Assembly: GCF_007679345.1 (NCBI RefSeq) | Contig: NZ_VEGH01000001.1 | Coordinates: forward strand, 434,001 to 498,000 | Reading direction: 5' to 3' | Length of the DNA: 64,000 nucleotides | DNA from: Cellulosimicrobium cellulans | GTDB taxonomy: Bacteria; Actinomycetota; Actinomycetes; Actinomycetales; Cellulomonadaceae | Part shown: in pieces, positions 46,672-54,825 of the stretch | Layout: each line of letters opens with the position of its first letter | Numbering within the stretch: the first letter of the stretch is position 1 | Made by a program: the position numbers and the translations under genes | Notes under the pieces: model-generated | What the model was told of the DNA's origin: nothing | Database searches by the model: none | Seen by the model: the letters and a program-made list of their open reading frames with translations, nothing else

Positions 46672-47573
46672 CCGCGCTCGCCCCCACCCGCTCCCGACGC
46701 GTCCCGCGGCGCACCCGCGGCGACCGGCGCAGCCCGGGCTCGATCCTCGTCCTGGTCGTGGCCACGGCGCTGGTGCTCGTGCCGTTCCTGTGGATGGTGT
46801 CCCTGGCGTTCACGCCGGAGGAGGCGGCATTCGGGTCGGCCCGGCTGGTGCCCGAGGACCCGACGATCCAGAACTTCGTGCGGGCGCTGTCCGGCGGCGG
46901 GCTCGGCCGGGCGTTCCTGAACTCGCTGGTCGTCACCCTGATCGCGGTCGGGACCAACTGCGTCCTGGCGATCGCCGCCGGGTACGCGTTCGCGCTGCTG
47001 CCGTTCCGGGGCAGCACGGCGATCTTCTACACGCTGGTCTCGACGGTCGCGATCCCCGTGTCGGTGACGCTGATCCCACTGTTCCTCATGGCCAAGACGT
47101 TCCCCCTGACCGGGGGCAACGACGTGTTCGGCCAGGGCGGGACCGGGCTGCTCGACTCGCTCGGCGGAGTCGTCCTGCCCTACCTGATCATGCCGATGAA
47201 CATCTTCCTGGCGAAGCAGTTCTTCTCGGCCTTCGACCTGGACATGGCCGAGGCCGCCCGGATCGACGGCGCGGGCGAGCTGCGGGTCTTCCGGCAGATC
47301 TACCTCCCGCTGGCCCGCCCGCTGGTCGCGGTCGTCGCGATCTTCACCTTCACCGGCGTCTGGGACGACTTCCTCTGGCCGCTGGTCGTCACCAGCTCGC
47401 AGGACATGCAGACGGTGCAGCTCGCGCTCACGCGGTTCCTGGGGAGCGGCAACGTCCAGTACGGCGCCCTGATGGCCGCCGCCGTGCTCGTGACGCTGCC
47501 CGTCCTGATCGTCTTCCTGTTCAACCAGCGCCACTTCATCTCCGGCCTCACCGAGGGCTCCGTCAAGGGCTGA
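46668..47573 (+). CDS. carbohydrate ABC transporter permease, MalG type
   Basis: 301 aa, six hydrophobic segments. The EAA loop is MAEAARIDGAGELRVFRQIYLPLARPLV (about residues 193-220). The C-terminal FNQRHFISGLTEGSVKG is the standard end of the MalG/UgpE class. It forms the second half of the membrane channel with the MalF-type permease. The ATG at 46668 overlaps the previous stop. The next gene starts 75 bp downstream in the same orientation, still within the carbohydrate operon. Confidence 0.92.
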   Translation: MTALAPTRSRRVPRRTRGDRRSPGSILVLVVATALVLVPFLWMVSLAFTPEEAAFGSARLVPEDPTIQNFVRALSGGGLGRAFLNSLVVTLIAVGTNCVLAIAAGYAFALLPFRGSTAIFYTLVSTVAIPVSVTLIPLFLMAKTFPLTGGNDVFGQGGTGLLDSLGGVVLPYLIMPMNIFLAKQFFSAFDLDMAEAARIDGAGELRVFRQIYLPLARPLVAVVAIFTFTGVWDDFLWPLVVTSSQDMQTVQLALTRFLGSGNVQYGALMAAAVLVTLPVLIVFLFNQRHFISGLTEGSVKG

Positions 47574-47647
47574 GCCCCCCGTCCGACCCACCCGACCGCG
47601 CACCACGCGGGCCGGCCACGCGGCCGCGCCCGGAGAGAGAGCCACAC

Positions 47648-49297
47648 GTGTCCCACGACCTGCACGCCGACCTCGTCGTCCTCGGCGGCGGCCTCGGCGG
47701 CGTCGCCGCCGCCCTCACCGCCGCCGACCTGGGCCTGCGGGTGGTCCTGACCGAGGAGCACGCGATGCTCGGCGGTCAGCTCACCACCCAGGCCGTCCCG
47801 CCCGACGAGCACCCCTGGGTCGAGAGCGACCTCACCTCTCCGAGCTACCGGCGGCTGCGCGACGGCATCCGCGACTGGTACCGCGACGGGTACCCGCTGA
47901 CCCCGGCAGCCGCGGCCGACCCCGAGCTGAACCCGGGGCTCGGCTTCGTGTCCCGGGTGTGCGCGGAGCCGTGGGTAGGCGGTGCGGTCCTGGACCGGAT
48001 GCTCGCGCCGCACATCGCCGCCGGGCGGGTGCGGGTGCTGCGCGGCTGGGTGCCCGACGCCGCCGACGTCGACGGCGACGCGGTGCGTGCCGTCACCGTG
48101 CGGCACGTGGCGTCCGGCGAGGCCCGGACTCTCACGGCGCCCCTGTTCGTCGACGCCACCGAGCTCGGCGACGTGCTGCCGCTGGCCGGCGTCGAGCACG
48201 TCGTGGGCGCCGAGGCACGGGAGGAGACCGGCGAGCTGCACGCCCCCGACGTCGCGGACCCGCGGGACCAGCAGGCGGTCTCCTGGTGCTTCGCCGTGGA
48301 GTACCGCCCGGGAGAGGACCACACCATCGACCGCCCGGCGGGCTACGACCACTGGCGCAGCCACGTCGACCCGTTCTGGCCCGGGCCGCAGCTGTCCTGG
48401 GAGGACGTGGAACCCATCACGCTCGAGCGGCGCACCCGACCGATCTTCGACGGACCGACCGACGCGCCGCGGGTCGAGGACCTGTGGCACTACCGCCGCA
48501 TCCTCGCGCGGACCCAGTTCCGGCCCGGGTTCCTCGAGCACGACGTCTCCCTGGTCAACTGGCCGCAGATCGACTACTGGGCCGCCCCGCTGGTCGGCGG
48601 CACCGCCGAGGACCGCGCGACGGCGCTGGCCGGGGCGCGGGACCTGTCGCTGTCGTTCCTGTACTGGATGCAGACCGAGGCACCCCGGCACGACGGCGGC
48701 ACCGGCTACCCCGGTCTGCGCCCCCGCGGGGACCTGCTCGGCTCCGACGACCACCTGGCCGTCGCCCCGTACATCCGCGAGTCCCGCCGGATCCGCGCCC
48801 GGTTCACGGTGACCGAGGCGCACATCGGCCGCGAGATGCGCGGCCCGGGCGTCCCCGCCGAGCAGTTCGCCGACACCGTCGGGCTGGGCTACTACCGGAT
48901 CGACCTGCACCCGAGCACGTCCGGGCGCACGTACGTCGACATCGACTCGCTGCCGTTCCAGATCCCGCTGGGCGCTCTCGTGCCCGTCCGGGTGCGCAAC
49001 CTGCTGCCCGCGGGCAAGAACATCGGCACCACGCACATCACGAACGGCGCCTACCGCCTGCACCCCGTGGAGTGGTCGATCGGGGAGGCCGTCGGCGCGC
49101 TCGCCGAGCACTGCGCCCGCACCGGTCTGGCCCCGCAGGACGTGCACGCGGACCCCGAGCAGGTCGCCGCCGTCCAGGCGACGCTGACCGGTCGTCTCGG
49201 GGTCACCCTGCACTGGCCGCGCGAGGTGCTCGAGTGGAGCCCGGTGCAGGACCACGTCCCCACCGAGGAGACCGTGCTGGCCGGGGACGCCCGGTGA
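47648..49297 (+). CDS. FAD-dependent oxidoreductase (FAD_oxidored family) in a glycoside operon
   Basis: 549 aa. The FAD loop LVVLGGGLGGVAAALTAADLGLRVVLTEE leads into HAMLGGQLTTQAVPPDEH, the signature of the PF12831 FAD_oxidored family. The C-terminal RNLLPAGKNIGTTHITNGAYRLHPVEWSIGEAVG binds FAD again. No signal peptide, so cytoplasmic. Its substrate is unknown. Placed between sugar permeases and glycoside hydrolases, it may oxidise the imported sugar or glycoside, for example creating a keto-sugar before cleavage; that is inference from position. The GTG at 47648 follows GGAGAGAG. The stop overlaps the GH1 start, so the two enzymes are co-produced. Confidence 0.87.
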   Translation: MSHDLHADLVVLGGGLGGVAAALTAADLGLRVVLTEEHAMLGGQLTTQAVPPDEHPWVESDLTSPSYRRLRDGIRDWYRDGYPLTPAAAADPELNPGLGFVSRVCAEPWVGGAVLDRMLAPHIAAGRVRVLRGWVPDAADVDGDAVRAVTVRHVASGEARTLTAPLFVDATELGDVLPLAGVEHVVGAEAREETGELHAPDVADPRDQQAVSWCFAVEYRPGEDHTIDRPAGYDHWRSHVDPFWPGPQLSWEDVEPITLERRTRPIFDGPTDAPRVEDLWHYRRILARTQFRPGFLEHDVSLVNWPQIDYWAAPLVGGTAEDRATALAGARDLSLSFLYWMQTEAPRHDGGTGYPGLRPRGDLLGSDDHLAVAPYIRESRRIRARFTVTEAHIGREMRGPGVPAEQFADTVGLGYYRIDLHPSTSGRTYVDIDSLPFQIPLGALVPVRVRNLLPAGKNIGTTHITNGAYRLHPVEWSIGEAVGALAEHCARTGLAPQDVHADPEQVAAVQATLTGRLGVTLHWPREVLEWSPVQDHVPTEETVLAGDAR

Positions 49298-50727
49298 CCG
49301 CCCGGTTCCCGGCCGACTTCCTCTGGGGCGCGGCCACCGCGGCCTACCAGGTGGAGGGCGCGGCGCACGAGGACGGGCGCACCGACTCGATCTGGGACGC
49401 GTTCGCCCGGGTCCCGGGCGCGGTGCTCGGCGGCGACGACGGCGAGGTGGCCTGCGACCAGTACCACCGGTACCGCGAGGACGTCGCCCTGATGGCCGAC
49501 CTCGGGCTCGGGGCGTACCGGTTCTCCACCTCCTGGGCCCGGGTGCGCCCGGACGGCGTGACCGGCCCCGGCGGTGTGAACCGGCGGGGCCTGGACTACT
49601 ACTCCCGCCTGGTGGACGCCCTGCTCGAGCACGACATCGACCCCTGGGTGACGCTCTACCACTGGGACCTGCCGCAGGCGCTGGAGGAGCGCGGCGGCTG
49701 GGCCGAGCGCGACACCGCGGAGCGCTTCGTCGAGTACGCGCTCACGGTGCACGACGCGCTGCGCGACCGGGTACGGGTGTGGACCACGCTGAACGAGCCG
49801 TGGTGCTCGGCGTTCCTCGGCTACACCGCGGGCGAGCAGGCCCCCGGGCGGCAGTCGCCCGCGGACGGCCTGCGCGCCGCGCACCACCTGCTGCTCGCGC
49901 ACGGCCTCGCGACGCGCGAGCTGCGCTCCGTCGACCCCGGGGCGACGCTCGGCGTGACCCTGAACTTCGCACCCCAGACCCCGGTCGACCCGACCGACGC
50001 CGCAGACGTGGACGCCACCCGGCGGATCGACGCGCAGAAGCACCGGGTGTTCCTCGACCCGCTGTTCCGCGCCGCGTACCCCGCGGACCTCCTCGAGGAC
50101 CTGGCCGCCGGCGGGCTGGGCGACGTGCTGCCCGGTGTCGTCCGCGACGGCGACCTCGCCGCCATCGCGACGCCCGTGGACGTGCTGGGCCTCAACTACT
50201 ACGCGGGCGAGGCCGTCTCCGCGCGTCCCGATCCGCACCCCCCGGTCCCCCTGCCCACCGGCGGGCGGCCGACCTCGTCGCCGCTGCCGCTGCCGGACGG
50301 GATCCACCTGCACTCGCGCGGGCTGCCGCGCACCGGCATCGGCTGGGAGGTCCAGCCGGACGGCCTCACCGCGCTGCTGCTCCGGTTGCACCGCGAGTAC
50401 ACCGGCCCTGCCGGCGTCCGGCTGGTCGTGACCGAGAACGGCTCCGCGTGGCCGGACGAGGTCGGTGCCGACGGCCGCGTCGCCGACCTGCCGCGGCAGG
50501 ACTACCTGGTGCGGCACCTGCGCGCGGTCGCCGACGCGGTCGGCGCCGGGGCCGACGTGCTGGGGTACTTCGCCTGGTCGCTGCTCGACAACTTCGAGTG
50601 GGCCTGCGGCTACAGCCAGCGCTTCGGGCTCGTGCATGTGGACTACGCCACCCTGGCCCGCACCGTGAAGGACAGCGGCCGGCTCTACGCACGGGTGGCC
50701 GCGACAGGCGTCGTCCCCGACGCCTGA
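49294..50727 (+). CDS. GH1 family beta-glucosidase/beta-glycosidase
   Basis: 477 aa, full length for GH1. It has FLWGAATAAYQVEGAAHEDGRTDSIWD at the N-terminus, WTTLNEPWCSAFLGY with the acid/base Glu, NYYAGE, VVTENGSAW with the nucleophile Glu, and YFAWSLLDNFEWACGYSQRFG forming the aglycone site. It cleaves terminal beta-linked glucose (or galactose/fucose) from short oligosaccharides or aryl glycosides inside the cell. The GTG at 49294 overlaps the stop of the FAD enzyme. A strong hairpin lies between its stop and the next gene. Confidence 0.94.
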   Translation: MTARFPADFLWGAATAAYQVEGAAHEDGRTDSIWDAFARVPGAVLGGDDGEVACDQYHRYREDVALMADLGLGAYRFSTSWARVRPDGVTGPGGVNRRGLDYYSRLVDALLEHDIDPWVTLYHWDLPQALEERGGWAERDTAERFVEYALTVHDALRDRVRVWTTLNEPWCSAFLGYTAGEQAPGRQSPADGLRAAHHLLLAHGLATRELRSVDPGATLGVTLNFAPQTPVDPTDAADVDATRRIDAQKHRVFLDPLFRAAYPADLLEDLAAGGLGDVLPGVVRDGDLAAIATPVDVLGLNYYAGEAVSARPDPHPPVPLPTGGRPTSSPLPLPDGIHLHSRGLPRTGIGWEVQPDGLTALLLRLHREYTGPAGVRLVVTENGSAWPDEVGADGRVADLPRQDYLVRHLRAVADAVGAGADVLGYFAWSLLDNFEWACGYSQRFGLVHVDYATLARTVKDSGRLYARVAATGVVPDA

Positions 50728-50733
50728 CCACCG

Positions 50734-50760
50734 GGCCGGCCGGGCACGCCCCGGCCGGCC
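50734..50760 (+). terminator. hairpin between GH1 and GH36-like genes
   Basis: GGCCGGCCGGG-CACGC-CCCGGCCGGCC: 11-bp perfect stem, 5-nt loop. It could terminate or attenuate before the secreted enzyme gene, whose own AGGAGG Shine-Dalgarno follows within 10 bp. Confidence 0.55.
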
Positions 50761-50783
50761 GCACACCAGGAGGAGGCACGACG

Positions 50784-53132
50784 ATGACGTCAGACCCGAA
50801 CCGCGGACAGGGCGCGTGGTGGACCACGAGGCCGGTGCCGCGCAGGACCGTGATGGCGGGGATCGTCGCGGCCTCCGCCGCGGCCGCGCTCCCGCTCGGC
50901 GCCGGCAGCGCCGCCGCCGGGACGGTCACCTCTCAGGACGCGTCCGTGACCTACGACGCCGCGGCGGGGACCTGGACGCTGCGGACGGCCACCCTGGAGC
51001 GCGTCCTGCGCTTCTCCGCAGGCACGTTCCAGCAGACCTCGCTGCTCAACCGGGCGACCGGTCGCCAGTTCCAGCAGTCCGGCGTGTCGGCCGAGTTCCG
51101 GGTGCGCGCGGGCGGCGTCGACCACCGGGGCTCGTCCGGCGGGTGGACGCTCGTGGGCCAGACCACCGGCCGCCGCGCGGACGGGGTGCTCGTGCTGACG
51201 ATCGACCTGCAGAACGCCGTCCTCGGCGTGCGCCGCACCTACCTGCTCTACCCCGGCACGGCGTTCGTCGAGGACCGGACGCACGTGACCAACCGCACCG
51301 CCGGCCCGCTCGAGGTCACCGACTGCTCGGCCGTGAGCATGCGCGTCCTCGGTGGCGACGCCTCCCGGGTCCAGCTGTACACGATGACGGGTGACAAGGC
51401 GTCGACCAGCCCGTGGCACCAGCTCCAGGGGCCGTTCTCAATGGCCTCCGGGCTGCGCAACCCGGGAGGGCGCGGAGGCAACGGCCACGCGGAGTTCCTC
51501 ACGCTTCGCGACCCGGACACCGGCGACGGCATCGTCGTGACCTGGGACTACACCGGCAACTGGGTCCTGAACGTGGGCGACTCCTACGGCAAGATCCTCG
51601 TGGAGCCACGCACGACCACCGCGACGGCGCTCGCGCCCGGTGCCACCATCCACGGCCCGCTCGGCCGCATCGGCCTGTACCGCGGCGACATCGACGACAT
51701 GGGCAACGCCCTGCTCGGCTTCACGTACCGCTACCTGTGGGAACACACGCACGACGCCTACTTCCCGATGATCAGGTACGGCGGATACGGCTCCGACCGC
51801 ACCACGATCGTGCAGAAGATCGAGCAGCTCGCCTACCTCGGGGGCGACATGGTGTGGATCGACGACGGCTGGCAGGACGCGGTCGGCGACTGGAACGACC
51901 GCCCGGACGAACCGCTCGCCGAGTACCGAGCCCACGCAGCACGGCACGGTCAGCACCTCGGCCTCTGGCTCGTCCCGTGGGGCGCTGAAGCCGGTTCGGC
52001 GGTGGCGGCGGCGCACCCGGGCTGGATGGTCGACCCGACCGACCGCAAGGCCGGGCTGGACATCCGGCGACCCGACGTCGTCGCCCACATCCGGCAGGTC
52101 GTCAACGCCCGTCAGGCGGAGTTCGGGCCGTTCCAGCTGAAGACCGACTTCGGGGCCGACTCCGGCGACCCGGTCAAGGCGCACGCGACCATGCAGGTCC
52201 TGCGGACGTTCGTCGAGGACAACCCCGACGCGTCGCTCCAGCTCTGCTCGGACGGCGGCGGCCTGCTCACCATGGGCACCGCCGCACTGTCCGACCTGGT
52301 GCTGCAGCAGGACGGCCCGGCCTCGCGCGCCGAGGGGTACTGGTCGTCGCTGCTGTACCCGACCGAGAAGCTGATCTGCTCCTACGGGCGCTCCAACATT
52401 GGCGCGCCCTACCAGCCGGCCAACCGCCACCTGCTCAGCTTCCACCTGACCGTCGCCGGGGACACCACCGCCGGCCCCGCTGCACTGGAGCCGCTGCGCA
52501 AGGACGCGGACCTGTACCGGTACCTGCGCGCCCGCGGAGTCCTCGGCCGGGGCGTCAGGGTGTACCGGCCGACCGTGGACGCGGGACAGGACCCCACGGG
52601 CATCCTGCTCAAGCTCAGCGAGGACGGCGTGCGTGGCTACATCACGTTCCCGATGGGCGCGTTCGCAGCGGGCGCGTCGGTCGTGGTCGTGCCGAAGGGC
52701 CTGACCCCGGACCGGTCCTACACGGTGTCGTCGCAGGAAGGCACCGTCGCCCGAGCGACCCGGACCGGTGCCGAGTGGACGAGTCAGGGCTTCGCGATCA
52801 CCGGCTACCGGGACGGCGAGGTCATCTACCTCAACCTCGAGGACCGGCCCGGTGCCGGCTACGACCGCACGCCGCCCGGCGCGCCCTCCTCCGCGACGGC
52901 TGCTCCCGCACGGCGGGTCGGCTTCGACGGCGTCGAGCTGTCCTGGGCCCCCGGTACCGATGACACCTGGGTCTCGTACGTCGAGCTGCTGAAGAACGGG
53001 GCTCCGTTCTGGAAGGTCAGCAGGGGCGACTACTACTTCGACCGAGCAGGCACCACGTCCGACACCTACGACCTGCGGACCGTGGACGGCGACGGCAACG
53101 CGTCGAGCCTCGTCCGCGCGCTGTGGGCGTGA
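50784..53132 (+). CDS. Tat-exported GH36/GH-D-like alpha-galactosidase family protein with FN3-like tail
   Basis: 782 aa. The N-terminus RPVPRRTVMAGIVAASAAAALP is a twin-arginine signal. A beta-sandwich domain (about 45-330) precedes a barrel with YGGYGSDRTTIVQKIEQLAY, GGDMVWIDDGWQDAVGDW, LGLWLVPWGAEAGS, KTDFGAD (nucleophile Asp position) and LCSDGGG (acid/base Asp position), the clan GH-D arrangement. An FN3-like domain with GFDGVELSWAPGTDDTWVSYVELLKNG closes the chain. It probably releases alpha-linked galactose or related sugar outside the cell, feeding the ABC importer. The ATG at 50784 follows AGGAGGAGG. Exact specificity is not readable. Confidence 0.82.
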   Translation: MTSDPNRGQGAWWTTRPVPRRTVMAGIVAASAAAALPLGAGSAAAGTVTSQDASVTYDAAAGTWTLRTATLERVLRFSAGTFQQTSLLNRATGRQFQQSGVSAEFRVRAGGVDHRGSSGGWTLVGQTTGRRADGVLVLTIDLQNAVLGVRRTYLLYPGTAFVEDRTHVTNRTAGPLEVTDCSAVSMRVLGGDASRVQLYTMTGDKASTSPWHQLQGPFSMASGLRNPGGRGGNGHAEFLTLRDPDTGDGIVVTWDYTGNWVLNVGDSYGKILVEPRTTTATALAPGATIHGPLGRIGLYRGDIDDMGNALLGFTYRYLWEHTHDAYFPMIRYGGYGSDRTTIVQKIEQLAYLGGDMVWIDDGWQDAVGDWNDRPDEPLAEYRAHAARHGQHLGLWLVPWGAEAGSAVAAAHPGWMVDPTDRKAGLDIRRPDVVAHIRQVVNARQAEFGPFQLKTDFGADSGDPVKAHATMQVLRTFVEDNPDASLQLCSDGGGLLTMGTAALSDLVLQQDGPASRAEGYWSSLLYPTEKLICSYGRSNIGAPYQPANRHLLSFHLTVAGDTTAGPAALEPLRKDADLYRYLRARGVLGRGVRVYRPTVDAGQDPTGILLKLSEDGVRGYITFPMGAFAAGASVVVVPKGLTPDRSYTVSSQEGTVARATRTGAEWTSQGFAITGYRDGEVIYLNLEDRPGAGYDRTPPGAPSSATAAPARRVGFDGVELSWAPGTDDTWVSYVELLKNGAPFWKVSRGDYYFDRAGTTSDTYDLRTVDGDGNASSLVRALWA

Positions 53133-53171
53133 GGCGTCGGAGCGATCGCGGCCTCGTCGCCGCCCATTGAG

Positions 53172-53225
53172 GAGGCCCGCCACCTCCGACCAGCGTTATC
53201 GCTGGTCAGGAGGCTGGCGGGCCTC
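53172..53225 (+). terminator. long hairpin terminator at the end of the carbohydrate operon
   Basis: A 10-bp outer stem (GAGGCCCGCC/GGCGGGCCTC) and an 8-bp inner stem (GACCAGCG/CGCTGGTC) are joined through CCTCC/GGAGG pairing, with a TTAT loop. There is no T run. It lies 40 bp past the GH36 stop, before the tRNA. Confidence 0.8.
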
Positions 53226-53232
53226 GTCACGC

Positions 53233-53320
53233 GGAGACGGTGGGATTTGAACCCACGGAAGGGTTGCCCCTTCACGACCTTAGCAGGGTCGCGCACTAGA
53301 CCTGGCTATGCGACGTCTCC
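53233..53320 (-). tRNA. tRNA-Ser (anticodon GCT)
   Basis: 88 nt on the minus strand. The acceptor arm pairs GGAGACG with CGTCTCC. The anticodon stem CGACC/GGTCG encloses CTGCTAA, giving anticodon GCT (reads AGC/AGU). The long variable arm GAAGGG-GCAA-CCCTTC is typical of serine tRNAs, and the T arm is GTGGG-TTCAAAT-CCCAC. The 3' CCA is not encoded. It stands alone between a long terminator and the ThrE-type gene; no integrase is near, so there is no sign of an occupied attachment site here. Confidence 0.97.
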
Positions 53321-53396
53321 AGACTGCGACACAGTACCGGGCGTCCCGGGCACCCGGCAAAGCGGCCCGCGCGGGCCGCCCGCGGCACGCGACGGG

Positions 53397-54671
53397 TCAG
53401 TGCTCGAAGCCCCACTCCCGGTCGGTCAGCATCCGCGCGACGGCCAGCCCGACCGACAGCGCGACGACCACCAGGCCCGCCTGGACGCCGTACGCCAGGG
53501 CCTGGGTGGTGTCGCCGTTCGACAGGTAGAACACCGACCGGTAGGCCGAGACCCCCGGGACCATGATGACGACGGCGGGGACGGACACGGTGATCCGCGG
53601 GACCCCCAGCCGCGGCGCGATCACGGCGGCGAGCAGCCCGACCAGCAGCGCCGCCCCCGCCGCCGCGGCCTGCGGCGCGACCTCCCCGACGAGGTACAGC
53701 CGCCCCGTGTTGGCCACCATCCCGACGACGGCGGCACCCAGGGCCATCCGCCAGGGGCTGTTGAACATCAGCGCGAAGCCGAGCACGCCGACGAAGCTCG
53801 CGACCATCCGCAGCGCCAGGAGCAGCCCCGAGTGCAGCACCGGGCCGGCCTCGGGGTCCGGGGACAGCCCGACCGCGATCGACACGCCCCAGACCGCGAG
53901 CGCCGCCGAGGTGAGGATCATCAGCGCGTAGGTCAGCCGGGCGACGCCCGCCGAGAAGTCGAGCTTCGCGAGGTCGAGCCCCCCGGTGACCAGCGGGAAG
54001 CCGGGCACCAGGAACAGCACCGCCGAGACGTAGCCGGCCGCGTGCCGCACCTCCGTGGCGCCGAGCTCGTGCACGGCCGACACCAGCCCCAGGTACGCCA
54101 GGCAGGCCAGCGCGGCGGCCAGCATGGTGACGCCGAACTGGTTGAACCCGCGGTGCAGCAGCAGCCGCCGGGTCAGCTGCCCGAGCCAGGCCGCGACGAA
54201 GGCGCCGGCCATCTCGACCGGGCCGCCGTTGTTGAGGAACGCGAACGCCGCGCACGCGACCGCCGCCCACAGCGCGTTGACGGCGTCGGGGTAGAGCGGC
54301 CGCTTGCGCTCGATCCGGTCGAGCTCGGCGGACACCTCCTCGACGGTCGCGCGCCGGCCCGACCGGGCGAGGTCCCCGGCGAGGTGCTCGAGCTCCGCCA
54401 GCCGGTCCGCGTTGATGCCGACGGACCGGACCTCGGCGACCTCGGTGCGGAAGCTCGGGCCGCGGTGCGACGTCGTGGTGATCTCGGTGAGGGTCACGTG
54501 CGCCTCGTGCCGGTCGACGCCGATCGCGCGCGCGATCCGCGCCATCGACGACTTGACCCGGTACGACCCGGTCCCGGCGGACAGGCTCAGCCGGCCGACG
54601 CGCAGGGCGACGCCGGACTGGCGGATGAGCTCGAGCTCGTCGTCGGTCGGTTGGGTCGGCACGCGCACCAT
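53397..54671 (-). CDS. ThrE family threonine/serine exporter
   Basis: 424 aa. The N-terminal cytoplasmic ThrE domain reads LIRQSGVALRVGRLSLSAGTGSYRVKSSMARIARAIGV with EVRSVGINADRLAEL. Membrane segments then carry NALWAAVACAAFAFLNNGG, TRRLLLHRGFNQFGVTMLAA and VSAVLFLVPGFPLVTGGLD. The C-terminal ThrE_2 part has ITVSVPAVVIMVPGVSAYRSVFYL. About ten membrane segments, both halves fused in one chain as in the Corynebacterium protein. It exports L-threonine/serine or related compounds. The ATG at 54671 has no clear Shine-Dalgarno; a GTG directly follows it. Confidence 0.9.
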   Translation of the reverse strand: MVRVPTQPTDDELELIRQSGVALRVGRLSLSAGTGSYRVKSSMARIARAIGVDRHEAHVTLTEITTTSHRGPSFRTEVAEVRSVGINADRLAELEHLAGDLARSGRRATVEEVSAELDRIERKRPLYPDAVNALWAAVACAAFAFLNNGGPVEMAGAFVAAWLGQLTRRLLLHRGFNQFGVTMLAAALACLAYLGLVSAVHELGATEVRHAAGYVSAVLFLVPGFPLVTGGLDLAKLDFSAGVARLTYALMILTSAALAVWGVSIAVGLSPDPEAGPVLHSGLLLALRMVASFVGVLGFALMFNSPWRMALGAAVVGMVANTGRLYLVGEVAPQAAAAGAALLVGLLAAVIAPRLGVPRITVSVPAVVIMVPGVSAYRSVFYLSNGDTTQALAYGVQAGLVVVALSVGLAVARMLTDREWGFEH

Positions 54672-54770
54672 GATGACGGGCCCGCACGCTGGTGAGCGGG
54701 ACGTCGGTACCGGGTGGCGCGGTGCCCGGGCGCCGCCCCGCCACGCCTCGCCGCCGGGCGCGCCTGTCGG

Positions 54771-54776
54771 TACCGT
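54771..54776 (+). promoter_or_regulatory. -10 element (TACCGT) of the LPRTG surface protein gene
   Basis: TACCGT, a TANNNT -10 identical to that of lacI, lies 49 nt before the proposed GTG at 54826. Confidence 0.4.
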
Positions 54777-54825
54777 GGCCGGACGCGCTGGTCGGGGGAC
54801 CGGCGGACGAGGCATCGGGGGCACG

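Noticed and set aside
53233-53320. tRNA-Ser as an integration site for a genomic island
   Set aside because: No integrase, no duplicated tRNA 3' end and no abrupt change in base composition or gene type around it.
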